Shown: piece by piece, positions 43,175-51,751 of the stretch
Layout: every line of letters starts with the position of its first letter
How positions within the stretch are numbered: position 1 is the first letter of the stretch
NCBI RefSeq assembly: GCF_965223285.1
Contig: NZ_OZ244997.1
Location: 3,410,001 to 3,474,000, forward strand
Reading direction: 5' to 3'
DNA: 64,000 bases
Source: Leptofilum sp965223285
Lineage (GTDB): Bacteria; Chloroflexota; Anaerolineae; Promineifilales; Promineifilaceae
Program-made: the position numbers and the translations under genes
The notes under the pieces: generated by a model
Told to the model about the DNA's origin: nothing
Database searches by the model: none
What the model saw: the letters and a program-made list of their open reading frames with translations, nothing else

Positions 43175-44488
43175 ATGAGCAAACAAACAATGACCCATTG
43201 CCAAGAGTATGAAACGGTTAGCCGCCGAACCTTTATGAGCCGAGGCGTACAGTCTGCCGCCGCGCTAATGTTTGGCAACAAGCTGGTGGCGCTGCCCACC
43301 TGGATGCCGCGCATCAGCCTGGCAGACCCGCATGTAGGGCCAGCGGGCGACACGCTGGTTTGCGTCTTTTTACGTGGCGGAGCCGATGGCCTAAACATGG
43401 TCGTGCCGCACGGCGACGACGACTATTACAGTCACCGCCCCCTCATCGGCATTCCCCGGCCAGATGATAATGGTGCCAGCGACGGCCGTACCGTTGATCT
43501 CGATGGCTTTTTTGGCCTGCACCCCGCGCTTGGTTCCCTGCAAGAGATTTACGCCGCAGGAGATATGACCTTCATCCACGCCACTGGCTCCCCAGATGAA
43601 TCCCGCTCCCACTTTGAAGCGATGGATTTGATGGAGCGTGGCGCCACGGAAAACGGCGACTACACGGGCTGGCTGGCACGCCATCTGGCTACGCTGGACA
43701 GCGGCAACAGCTCCGCGCTCCGCGCCGTGGGCATTGGCGACATGCTGCCTGCGTCGCTTACCGGGGCTGTCTCATCCACTGCCCTGCAATCTATTGCCGA
43801 CTACCATCTGGGGGGCAGGCCAGAGCAACTAGGGCAGATGACCAACTTGCTGCAAACGCTGTACAGTCAAAATGAAGATATGCTCACGGCGGCGGCGCGG
43901 CAAACGTTCGCCTCCATCGAGGTTCTTAGCAAGATTGATACGGAAGGGTACGTGGGGAACGGCCGTCCTTACCAAGAAAATGAGTTCGGCCAGGCAATGC
44001 GCATGGTCGCCCAGCTCATCAAGGCCGATGTAGGCGTAGAAGTCGCCTGCATAGACGTCGGCGGCTGGGACACACACGTGGCTCAAGGCGGCACCGTGGG
44101 CACAATGGCAGGCATCCTGCAAGAGCTTTCTGACGGCCTGATGGCGTTTTACGAAGATTTACAGGCACAGATGGGCAGCGTAACTGTCGTGGTCATGTCC
44201 GAATTTGGGCGGCGGGCGCAGGAAAATGGTGGCCTGGGCACCGACCACGGCCACGGCAACATGATGATGGTGCTGGGCGGCGGCATCAACGGCGGTCAAG
44301 TCTTTGCCCGATGGCCCGGCCTGCACGATGAGCAGCTCGTTGGCCCCGGCGACCTCGCCGTCACCACCGACTACCGCGACGTGCTGGGCGAAATCATCCA
44401 AAAGCGGCTCAACAACCCCTTGCTACCCGCCATTTTCCCGGATTACACTGTTAATTCATTGGGGTTAGCTGTACCTCGTATGGGCTAG
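43175..44488 (+). CDS. DUF1501 family protein, Tat-exported
   Basis: This 437-residue protein begins with a twin-arginine signal (SRRTFMSRGVQSAAALMFG). It has the DUF1501 hallmarks, which belong to an alkaline-phosphatase/sulfatase-like fold: VCVFLRGGADGLNMVVPHGD, HATGSPDESRSHFEAMDLME, ACIDVGGWDTHVAQGG, VVVMSEFGRRAQENGG and GTDHGHGNMMMVLGGG. GAAGGAG lies before the ATG. It is the usual partner of the DUF1800 protein, here separated from it by the membrane glycosyltransferase-like gene. Confidence 0.92.
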   Translation: MSKQTMTHCQEYETVSRRTFMSRGVQSAAALMFGNKLVALPTWMPRISLADPHVGPAGDTLVCVFLRGGADGLNMVVPHGDDDYYSHRPLIGIPRPDDNGASDGRTVDLDGFFGLHPALGSLQEIYAAGDMTFIHATGSPDESRSHFEAMDLMERGATENGDYTGWLARHLATLDSGNSSALRAVGIGDMLPASLTGAVSSTALQSIADYHLGGRPEQLGQMTNLLQTLYSQNEDMLTAAARQTFASIEVLSKIDTEGYVGNGRPYQENEFGQAMRMVAQLIKADVGVEVACIDVGGWDTHVAQGGTVGTMAGILQELSDGLMAFYEDLQAQMGSVTVVVMSEFGRRAQENGGLGTDHGHGNMMMVLGGGINGGQVFARWPGLHDEQLVGPGDLAVTTDYRDVLGEIIQKRLNNPLLPAIFPDYTVNSLGLAVPRMG

Positions 44489-44614
44489 GTGGGGAAAAGG
44501 GTTGATAGGATTCTAATCTGCTTAACAACTGCATCATTTTAATTGTAGATGTGCAATCCACGCGACGGAAATCGGCCGTAAGTCGGAAATTCGGTTGCTG
44601 GCTGATCTCGCGGA

Positions 44615-44746
44615 TCAACATGGGTGTTGGCGTAAGCGATCTTCAAAAATGGCGGCTTGTTCATGGCATTGGTGCATCGCACGGGCTGCGGCGGCTGCTT
44701 CTGCCATGCGGCTAGGTGCCGTGGTGTTTGCGTTATTCTGGGACAT
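44615..44746 (-). CDS. Possible 43-codon gene overlapping the amidase end
   Basis: The frame opens at an ATG inside the last codons of the nitrilase-family gene (+1 frame, 14-base overlap), as in coupled translation. It reads MSQNNANTTAPSRMAEAAAA, then a charged helix-like tail with HEQAAIFEDRLRQHPC. No family is recognised, and ribosome-site support is absent apart from coupling. It might be a remnant. Confidence 0.25.
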   Translation of the reverse strand: MSQNNANTTAPSRMAEAAAAARAMHQCHEQAAIFEDRLRQHPC

Positions 44747-45509
44747 ATCGTGGATAGGTCCTTTTGCTTGTTTGGGCAAAAGTGAGGTCAATTTCTACAG
44801 TGGCGAAGGGGGTTTCTGCGTTTGTTGTGGCCAGTACCGTGCCGTCCGGATCGATAATCCACGACAAACCGCCGCAATCTGCTTTGCTCCCTTTGGGATA
44901 CCAGAGGTTTGAGGAGAGGTTGTAAGCTCCGGCACAAACGGCCGAAGCGCGACCCCCTGCGAGCCATTTGTCGTTGGTTGCGTGTGGTGTGGCGCGAGGG
45001 ACGCATAAAATATCTACTTTGGCTGCGGCATAATGGCGTGCCCACTCAAAGAACCACATTTCGGTACAAATTTGTACACCGATTCGCACGTCACCAAAAC
45101 GAACCGTATCAAACGATTTTGGCCCACGATCGTACCAACTGTGTTCCCAATATCCTTCTTCATCCGGTAAATAATATTTTTCATGGAAACCGATGGCCTT
45201 ATTGCTCGCTTTAGTCCAGATGTATGCTTCGTTTCGGCGGCTGCCGCTAGGTTTGATGATGGGACGGGTACCCACAACTGTACTTACCCCCAGCCTATTA
45301 AGATTGTCGATGTAGCGGGTATGGTTGTCCGCCGCTTTTTCCCAACGGATGGCATCCGGGGTTTTGTCGGCTGCAAGCCATTCAGAAAAGCCCATTTCTG
45401 GCAGAAGCACAAAATTGCTGCCCTCTGCTTTTATATGGCTGGCAAGCAAAGCAAGATATTGATCAAGTACGCCCTCTCTTGAATCGATTTGGCAAACTGT
45501 TACTTTCAT
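44733..45509 (-). CDS. Carbon-nitrogen hydrolase (nitrilase superfamily)
   Basis: This 258-residue amidase-type protein has the complete Glu-Lys-Cys triad: Glu38 in FVLLPEMGF, Lys111 in GFHEKYYLPDEEGYW and Cys148 in RIGVQICTEMWFFEWAR. The fold also shows the C-terminal IIDPDGTVLATTN. The substrate is not evident. Candidates are omega-amidase-like or N-carbamoyl amide hydrolysis. It lies downstream of the glycerol operon, but a strong terminator separates them, so it is probably expressed on its own. Confidence 0.88.
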   Translation of the reverse strand: MKVTVCQIDSREGVLDQYLALLASHIKAEGSNFVLLPEMGFSEWLAADKTPDAIRWEKAADNHTRYIDNLNRLGVSTVVGTRPIIKPSGSRRNEAYIWTKASNKAIGFHEKYYLPDEEGYWEHSWYDRGPKSFDTVRFGDVRIGVQICTEMWFFEWARHYAAAKVDILCVPRATPHATNDKWLAGGRASAVCAGAYNLSSNLWYPKGSKADCGGLSWIIDPDGTVLATTNAETPFATVEIDLTFAQTSKRTYPRYVPE

Positions 45510-45633
45510 TTCGCGCCTCCCTGCCTGTTGATTACAAAGAAGCTGTATCTTCTCACAATTCTGTAAGTGGGGCAGCCTGAGGACATATTGGCCAAATTTA
45601 GCAAATTTCCAAGCGAGTCATTACATTTGATCT

Positions 45634-45679
45634 TAAAAACTTCGGTATCAGGCAATATTTGAACAACCTGATACCGAAG
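45634..45679 (-). terminator. Terminator of the glycerol operon
   Basis: On the minus strand CTTCGGTATCAGG (45667-45679) pairs perfectly with CCTGATACCGAAG (45640-45652), a 13-base stem followed by five T residues. It lies directly behind the FAD-linked oxidase gene. Confidence 0.85.
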
Positions 45680-45701
45680 CACATTAAGAAGATAAAAACG
45701 G

Positions 45702-47159
45702 TTACAAACCAAGTTTCTCGGGATTCATGATTCCTTTCGGATCAAGTGCAGTTTTGATCTTTTTCAGGACAGGCATGCTGCTGCCTAATGCGTCAGTCAC
45801 GTAAGGTAGCCGGGCTAAACCAGAGCCATGATGATGAGAAATGGCTGCACCGTTCTTCACACAGATATGCATCGCCACATCCCAAACTTCCAAAAGATTG
45901 GCTTCTGCCGAAGCATCATCCACATCTTGGCCCAACAAGATAACATACAGTGAGGTGCCTTGTGGATAAACGTGTGAGAAATGTCCTAGCACTTCGGCTG
46001 CGTACGGGGCTAATGCTTCTTTAAGTTCGTAATACGTTTCTAAAATACCATCCCAGAAGTGGGCAATTTCAATCGTTTCGGCCAAACCACCCGTTTCCGC
46101 CAATAAATTTTCCACCGTAGAGAAGTCAAACCGTCGGCGCATCCATGCTTCAACTGCAGACGGGCCAATCTTTTCGCCACCCTCTGCAACACATAAATCC
46201 ATAACGGCACCATACTCGGCCAGGGCAACAGTCTGCACACCTTCAAAGCCCAGGAACATAACGCATTTATCAAAGGTTTTGTCTTGCATGGCGTGGCGTG
46301 CCTCTACAAAGTCGTAAAAGCGCACCAAAAACGGCTTAAGCCCCAGCCGCATTATTTGCCGCATGACGGTGACACCGGCTTCTACGCTGTCAAAGGTTAC
46401 AGCCTCAAATAGCCTGTATTCTGCAAGGGGGAAAATCTTGAGTGTCACATCTGTAATGACGCCCATCGTGCCTTCGGCACCCATAAAGATGTGCCGTAAG
46501 TCTGGGCCTACGGCCGCACGGGGAACGTTCATTGTTTCGACCACTTCGCCTGTAGGTAACACAACAGTGAAACAGACAACCAAATCTTCAATGCCACCGT
46601 AGCGGGATGAAAACTGACCCATTGCGCGCGTTGCCACCCAGCCACCCACTGTGGACCGATCCAGTGATTGGGGGGAATGGTTGAGGGTAAACCCGCGCGC
46701 ATTTAATGCTTCTTCTAACCGATGTCCATATTTACCCGCCTGTACTTTGACAACCAGTGATTCATCGGAGAGGGCAATGATGCGGTTCATGCTCATGGTG
46801 TCTAGCACAATGCCACCTTTCGAGGGCAGGCCTTGCCCGGTAACGCTGGAGCCTCCACCCCACGGGGTGACGGGGATGTTTTTCTCGTTGGCCCATTTTA
46901 GTAATTTACTAACCTGTTCGGTGCTGTGGGCTTTGACAACAACATCAGGGGCAAACGGCCGTTTCCCTTGATTTTTCCACTTTGCCGCCACTGGCCACGC
47001 ATCATAGCTGTGCAGGTCAATTGTTTCCTCATCAACCAGGACGGCATCTTCGCCAATAACGCTTTTTAATTCTTCGATCCAACTTAAATCGACAGGTTCA
47101 TGCCCGTTGGAAAACGCGCTTTCTACATATTCTTTTAAGTTCGTCAGTTGCTTATCCAT
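45702..47159 (-). CDS. FAD-linked oxidase (GlcD / alkyl-DHAP synthase-like)
   Basis: This 485-residue flavoprotein has a PCMH-type FAD-binding domain: IPVTPWGGGSSVTGQGLPSK, TVGGWVATRAMGQFSSRYGG, IEDLVVCFTVVLPTGEVVE and FMGAEGTMGVITDVTLKIFP. The C-terminal domain contains HHHGSGLARLPYV. The SRYG-IEDLV region and the HHH stretch resemble alkyldihydroxyacetonephosphate synthases more than glycolate oxidase. Its place behind glpK and glpD links it to glycerol-phosphate or ether-lipid chemistry, but the reaction is not certain. Confidence 0.82.
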   Translation of the reverse strand: MDKQLTNLKEYVESAFSNGHEPVDLSWIEELKSVIGEDAVLVDEETIDLHSYDAWPVAAKWKNQGKRPFAPDVVVKAHSTEQVSKLLKWANEKNIPVTPWGGGSSVTGQGLPSKGGIVLDTMSMNRIIALSDESLVVKVQAGKYGHRLEEALNARGFTLNHSPQSLDRSTVGGWVATRAMGQFSSRYGGIEDLVVCFTVVLPTGEVVETMNVPRAAVGPDLRHIFMGAEGTMGVITDVTLKIFPLAEYRLFEAVTFDSVEAGVTVMRQIMRLGLKPFLVRFYDFVEARHAMQDKTFDKCVMFLGFEGVQTVALAEYGAVMDLCVAEGGEKIGPSAVEAWMRRRFDFSTVENLLAETGGLAETIEIAHFWDGILETYYELKEALAPYAAEVLGHFSHVYPQGTSLYVILLGQDVDDASAEANLLEVWDVAMHICVKNGAAISHHHGSGLARLPYVTDALGSSMPVLKKIKTALDPKGIMNPEKLGL

Positions 47160-47168
47160 TTTTAGCTC

Positions 47169-48812
47169 CTATCCATGTTGCAAAGCTGGTTCAAAACGAT
47201 TCTCAGCTACCCAATCACGATAATTATTATTTTGCTCCATTTGTGTCATCGCATCCCAGTCAAGCAGCCGACCCATTTCTGCGCCAACTGCGTCCGCAAT
47301 GCCCAGGCCACCATCCCGCAACCAGTAAAACAAGGAGGCGCGGCGCGTGAAGAAGTCTGTGATGGTTTGTGCCATCTCTTCCTTCACAGCATACTGCACC
47401 TCAGCCGCAATGATGTTGTGTCCACCCATGCTGGCAGCTGCTTCGGGATCAGTTTCAATCATAGCGGCAATTTTTAAGGCGTTGCCACCGTAAAGTGCCA
47501 CCAGACGTTTTTGAACGGCCGTTTCCAAACGCAATTCAGCCAGTTTTTGCTGGGCTTCCGCCATCTGCTGCTGACTGCCACCACTGACTGGCACATGCTG
47601 GCTGTTGCTCGGGTGAATGCCCGTCATGCTAAACAAGCTACTTAGCAATTCAACCGCTTTATCTACCACCTGCTGCCCCATGACGCGAGCCGTCGTTAGC
47701 TTACCGCCACCGATGGTGAGCAATCCGTTGGGGCTGGTGAATATTTCATGCTCCCGAGAGACGGCACTGGCGTTGCGGGCATCTTCCGGCGAAATGAGCG
47801 GGCGCAAGCCAGCCCAGGTGCCAATGATATGCTCCCGGCCCAAATTGCGTCCAGGGATGGTATGGTTGGCCACTTCCAATAAATAATCAATATCTTCTTC
47901 AGTCGCAACCACGTTGTCGAGCGGACCATCATAATCGGTATCAGTCGTGCCCACGTAAACCAGGTCACTATCCAATGCGGGGATAGGCCAAACGACCCGA
48001 TTATCGCTGGGGGAACGGAGGAATACGGCGTGGTTGAGCGGAAAATCCTTTTTGCTCAACACGATGTGGACTCCCTTAGTGGGGCGCAGACGTTTGCCCT
48101 GCACCCCGTCTTCCATGAAGCGCACCTTGTCTACCCACGGCCCGCCACAATTAATCAGTTGCCGCGCTCGGATTTCACCCGTCTGGTTGGTAATATGGTC
48201 GTGAACCTGTGCGCCCGCAACACGGCCGTTTTCCATCACAAATCCAACCGCTTCCATATAGTTTGCCACGTGAGCACCTGCTTCACAGCCCCCCTTCATC
48301 GTTTCAATCGTCAGCCGTGCATCATCCGTTAGAAAGTCGAAGTAGTAACCACAGCCTTTTAAGCCATCTGGATTTAGATGGGGTTCGATGGCCAGCAATT
48401 TGTCACGGTTCAACATTTTATGCCGACGTTCGCCGGGGTTGCCGGAAAACAGATCGTAAATGGTTAAACCAGCGCGCAATTTGAGCATCCCCTCTGGATA
48501 CCCTTGATACTGCAAGTAAAGAAACGGCCGTGGATGTGCCAGATGTGGGGCTAGCTGCAACATCAACTCCCGTTCTCGGCACGCTTCCCGCACCATCTTG
48601 AACTCAAAACGTTCTAAATAACGCAACCCACCATGCAACAACTTTGTTGAGCGACTGCTGGTTCCCCAGGCAAAATCATTCTTTTCAATGAGCGCCACTT
48701 TTAAGCCGCGCAAGGCTGCATCACGCAACGCTGCTGCTCCTGTAATGCCCCCTCCAATAATCAAAATATCATAAGTTTGTTCAGTAAACTCAGCCAATGT
48801 TGTACGTCTCAT
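47169..48812 (-). CDS. glpD: Glycerol-3-phosphate dehydrogenase, FAD-dependent
   Basis: This 547-residue enzyme oxidises glycerol-3-phosphate to dihydroxyacetone phosphate and passes electrons to quinones at the membrane. The FAD motif is ILIIGGGITGAAALRDAALR, followed by WGTSSRSTKLLHGGLRYLE and LTIYDLFSG. The C-terminal helical domain is present. I use the ATG at 48812, seven bases behind AAAGGAG, because upstream sequence in the same frame overlaps a hairpin. It lies between glpK and the FAD-linked oxidase in one operon. Confidence 0.94.
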   Translation of the reverse strand: MRRTTLAEFTEQTYDILIIGGGITGAAALRDAALRGLKVALIEKNDFAWGTSSRSTKLLHGGLRYLERFEFKMVREACRERELMLQLAPHLAHPRPFLYLQYQGYPEGMLKLRAGLTIYDLFSGNPGERRHKMLNRDKLLAIEPHLNPDGLKGCGYYFDFLTDDARLTIETMKGGCEAGAHVANYMEAVGFVMENGRVAGAQVHDHITNQTGEIRARQLINCGGPWVDKVRFMEDGVQGKRLRPTKGVHIVLSKKDFPLNHAVFLRSPSDNRVVWPIPALDSDLVYVGTTDTDYDGPLDNVVATEEDIDYLLEVANHTIPGRNLGREHIIGTWAGLRPLISPEDARNASAVSREHEIFTSPNGLLTIGGGKLTTARVMGQQVVDKAVELLSSLFSMTGIHPSNSQHVPVSGGSQQQMAEAQQKLAELRLETAVQKRLVALYGGNALKIAAMIETDPEAAASMGGHNIIAAEVQYAVKEEMAQTITDFFTRRASLFYWLRDGGLGIADAVGAEMGRLLDWDAMTQMEQNNNYRDWVAENRFEPALQHG

Positions 48813-48830
48813 GGCCAGGCTCCTTTTAAG

Positions 48831-48862
48831 CAGTAACGGCCGTCTAGTTACGGCCGTTACTG
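48831..48862 (-). terminator. Intercistronic hairpin from two iterated palindromes
   Basis: CAGTAACGGCCGT (48831-48843) pairs with ACGGCCGTTACTG (48850-48862) around a six-base loop, between glpK and glpD. No T tail follows on the minus strand, so it more likely modulates mRNA stability or read-through than ends transcription. Confidence 0.55.
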
Positions 48863-48877
48863 CCAATCTCATTCAGG

Positions 48878-50368
48878 CTATTTGGCCCACGCCATGCTGC
48901 GTTGAACTGCTTTCGTCCACTCAGCATAGAGCTTCTCTCGTTCGTCCTGGGTCATCTTCGGTTTGAAAACCTTGTCTACAGATTGGCCAGCAAAGCACGC
49001 TTCTGGACTGCGCCAGTAGCCAACGGCCAACCCAGCCATATAAGCTGCACCCAAGCTGGTCGCTTCTGCCACAGACGGCCGTACAACCTCTACATCCAGC
49101 ATATCTGCCTGGAACTGCATCAGGAAATCATTTTGCGATGCGCCACCATCTGCGTTAATGGTTTGGATATTTACGCCAGAATCTTTGCGCATTGTCTCAA
49201 TGAAATCCTTCATCGAATACACAATGCCTTCCAGCGTGGCGCGTACCAGATGCGCCCGCTTGGTGCCGCGCGTAATGCCAATAATCAGGCCGCGTGCGTA
49301 GGAATCCCAATAAGGTGCAGACAAACCAGCCAAAGCAGGCACAAAGTAAACGCCACCGTTATCCGGCACGCTGGTTGCTACCGCTTCCGATTCAGCCGAA
49401 TTGGCAATCATTTCCGCGCCATCACGCAGCCACTGCACGGCAGAGCCAGTAACGGCCGCATACCCTTCCAGCCCATACGTCGTTTCGCCATTCATGCGCC
49501 AAGCAATCAATGTCGTCAAACCGTTTTGGGAGATTTTGGCTTCTGGTCCAATGTTCATGTCCAAGAAGGTGCCGGTGCCGTGCGTTACTTTAACGTTGCC
49601 AGGTTCAACACAGCCTTGGGCAAACAATGCCGCGTGCTGGTCGGCAATAGCTCCTGTAATCGGCACGGCTACACCAAAGATGTCTGGGTCAGTCACGCCA
49701 AACTCGCAAGAGTCAGGGCAAACGGTGGGGAACAGGCTCATTGGCAAGCCCAAGAAGTCGAGCCATTCACTGTACCATTCATCATTTATCAGGTCATAAG
49801 ACCCGGTTACAGATGCGTTGGATGCACCAATGGCATGTGTCTGGCCACCGGTGAGCTTGTAAATGAGCCAGGAGTCAATCGTACCGAAGGCGATTTCGCC
49901 TGCTTCGGCGCGGGTTTTGAATCCAGGCACATTGTTCATCATCCAGTGCAAGCTGAGTGATGAGTAAACAGGAGCAAGTGCCCAGCCGGTACGGCCGTAA
50001 ACCTTCTCTGCCCACTCATCACGAATCTCTTCCACAAAATCGGCCGTACGCGTGTCTTGCCACACGATAGCGCGCGTCACAGGTTGGCCCGTCGCTTTGT
50101 CCCAGGCAACCGTCGTCGCTCGTTGGTTGGTGATGCCCACTGCCGCTAGATCAGTTGGGGCAACGCCACCTTCTGCCAAAGCCTGCTTAATCATCTCCAC
50201 GGACTTTTCCCAGATTTCCATTGCATCATGTTCCACGCGGTCTGGAGCGGGATGATGTTGTTCAAATTCTGTGTAAGCCTGGGCTTTAACCTGGCTTTCT
50301 CGGTCAATAATTAAAGCGCGTGTACCGGTGGTCCCCTCATCAATAACCAAGATATATTTCTCTGTCAT
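48878..50368 (-). CDS. glpK: Glycerol kinase
   Basis: This 496-residue FGGY-family kinase converts glycerol to glycerol-3-phosphate with ATP. Its N-terminus ILVIDEGTTGTRALIIDR, the ITNQRATTVAWDKATGQPV region, GAIADQHAALFAQGCVEPGN and LNADGG-like INADGGASQNDFLMQFQAD match glycerol kinases. It is full-length. It is the second gene of an operon that begins with a polytopic membrane protein of unknown function. Confidence 0.96.
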   Translation of the reverse strand: MTEKYILVIDEGTTGTRALIIDRESQVKAQAYTEFEQHHPAPDRVEHDAMEIWEKSVEMIKQALAEGGVAPTDLAAVGITNQRATTVAWDKATGQPVTRAIVWQDTRTADFVEEIRDEWAEKVYGRTGWALAPVYSSLSLHWMMNNVPGFKTRAEAGEIAFGTIDSWLIYKLTGGQTHAIGASNASVTGSYDLINDEWYSEWLDFLGLPMSLFPTVCPDSCEFGVTDPDIFGVAVPITGAIADQHAALFAQGCVEPGNVKVTHGTGTFLDMNIGPEAKISQNGLTTLIAWRMNGETTYGLEGYAAVTGSAVQWLRDGAEMIANSAESEAVATSVPDNGGVYFVPALAGLSAPYWDSYARGLIIGITRGTKRAHLVRATLEGIVYSMKDFIETMRKDSGVNIQTINADGGASQNDFLMQFQADMLDVEVVRPSVAEATSLGAAYMAGLAVGYWRSPEACFAGQSVDKVFKPKMTQDEREKLYAEWTKAVQRSMAWAK

Positions 50369-50421
50369 GAGTAAACTCCTAATTTAATTCACTCTTTATA
50401 GTAGGTAAGTTCGTATGTTGC

Positions 50422-51402
50422 CTAAGCTGAAGCTTGCTCTACGACGCCGACACTGGATTGCCGCATCATGGCAAAGGCTCCATAAAGTACCAAGACGACC
50501 AAAATAACAATAGCAATCGTTTCACTAAAGGCCCCGTACACCCCAACCGCCTGCAAGAGTATCGAAAGGCTGGTTAATACAACAATGGTGCAGGCAGGAG
50601 GGTCGATGTGGGTATCACCATGAACCAAGAATGTATTTGCCATATATTCGCCAACAATGCCAGCACCCATGCCAAAGACGGCACCCCAAATCAAGCTGCC
50701 GCTGGCAGTAGCGGCCACTGCGGCCACCAGCGTAATGTGATGCGTAACTGGCACCTGCACGCCCAGGCCCAAAAGTGACAAACTAATTGCTGAAATGGCG
50801 AATCCCATCACAACACCACCATTTTCTGCCCCAATTAGGAGGGCGATATGAGCCGACAGTACCCCAGCACCCAAGCCAATCATCAAACGTTGCGCAACAG
50901 TGCTTTGCCAGGGTAACCATTGAGTGTCTGGCCCTGGGGCATAACGCGCTTGCCCAGCTTTTACCTGACCAAAAACACCATTCCCCCACAAAAGGCGAGC
51001 CACAATAGCAGATACAACAACTGACAGTGCGACGGTATCTGTCCAAGCAAACGGAACGAGATTGAATGCCCAATTCAAAATGTAGGCACCTACACTGAAA
51101 ATACCACCAATCAAAAGGACATCTGGGCTGTTTGTGCCCATCAGGGCAGAAACAATATCGCGCCCACTTTCAATTTTGCCTTTTCTGCTTGCGTAAGCAG
51201 CGGCAGCTACCCCGGCAGCAAAACCACCAACATGCGGGCCAAAGGCTGTACCTAAGGGAATGCTCATTAGGTCAGCCCCCGTTGCCTGAGCAGCAACGCC
51301 GACGAGAATGAGGAAACCCAAAATGACAAAAGCCTGCAGTGCGCCAATTGCTGCACCAAAAATCCCACCTGCAAATGCAATGAAAATACTTACCAAATCC
51401 AT
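50422..51402 (-). CDS. Unknown polytopic membrane protein at the head of the glycerol operon
   Basis: This 326-residue protein has about eight to ten hydrophobic segments and is rich in Gly and Ala. Notable stretches are PLGTAFGPHVGGFAAGVAAA, a cytoplasmic-type basic loop SRKGKIESGRDIVSALMGT, VPVTHHITLVAAVAATASG and an unusual polar motif, HGDTHIDPPACTIVV, between two hydrophobic segments. The NPA boxes of aquaglyceroporins are absent, so it is not GlpF. Its position just before glpK makes a glycerol or polyol uptake role plausible (inference). AGGAG lies before the ATG. Confidence 0.75.
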   Translation of the reverse strand: MDLVSIFIAFAGGIFGAAIGALQAFVILGFLILVGVAAQATGADLMSIPLGTAFGPHVGGFAAGVAAAAYASRKGKIESGRDIVSALMGTNSPDVLLIGGIFSVGAYILNWAFNLVPFAWTDTVALSVVVSAIVARLLWGNGVFGQVKAGQARYAPGPDTQWLPWQSTVAQRLMIGLGAGVLSAHIALLIGAENGGVVMGFAISAISLSLLGLGVQVPVTHHITLVAAVAATASGSLIWGAVFGMGAGIVGEYMANTFLVHGDTHIDPPACTIVVLTSLSILLQAVGVYGAFSETIAIVILVVLVLYGAFAMMRQSSVGVVEQASA

Positions 51403-51498
51403 CTTAATTTCTCCTATTTCTTCTTAAAGAAGGTTCGTTTTCATTAATCTCTCGAATTCAAATTATGTTGCGGTAAATTGTCGCTGTGCCTCCTTCCA

Positions 51499-51527
51499 TT
51501 GATGCAAGCCCTCAAGGTGGGTATAAT
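51499..51527 (+). promoter_or_regulatory. Promoter of a plus-strand small RNA
   Basis: TTGATG (51499-51504), a 17-base spacer and a perfect TATAAT (51522-51527) face away from the minus-strand glycerol operon. No plus-strand gene follows, only the structured region and terminator below. Confidence 0.6.
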
Positions 51528-51532
51528 TTGAA

Positions 51533-51664
51533 AGAGCAAGCGCACCATTCGCGATAACCTGAAGAGGCTCGCTTTTGAATGTCAACCATTTTGTTGCCGC
51601 AAAATGGCTGGCAGGTACGTTTTCTCAATCCCGAGCCAGACAGAAATGTCTGGCTTTTCTATTG
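51533..51664 (+). ncRNA. Candidate intergenic small RNA with strong terminator
   Basis: About 130 bases run from the predicted start near 51533 to a terminator. That terminator has stem AGCCAGACA (51634-51642) and TGTCTGGCT (51647-51655) with a GAAA tetraloop, then TTTTCT. Internally, CCATTTTG and CAAAATGG form a perfect 8-base hairpin around TTGCCG at about 51588-51609. CAAGCG and CGCTT near the 5' part can also pair. No open frame of note is present. It lies between the glycerol operon and its probable GntR regulator on the opposite strand. I see no match to SRP, 6S, tmRNA or RNase P cores. Confidence 0.55.
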
Positions 51665-51751
51665 AACAGAAATCAAAATTCTCTTGTGTAAATAATTATG
51701 GTAGGTACAGGTAACGGCCGTTAACCCTCTTCCTCATCTTCAAAAAGCAAC

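Noticed and set aside
50422..51402. GlpF aquaglyceroporin
   Set aside because: No NPA boxes, and the segment pattern is different.
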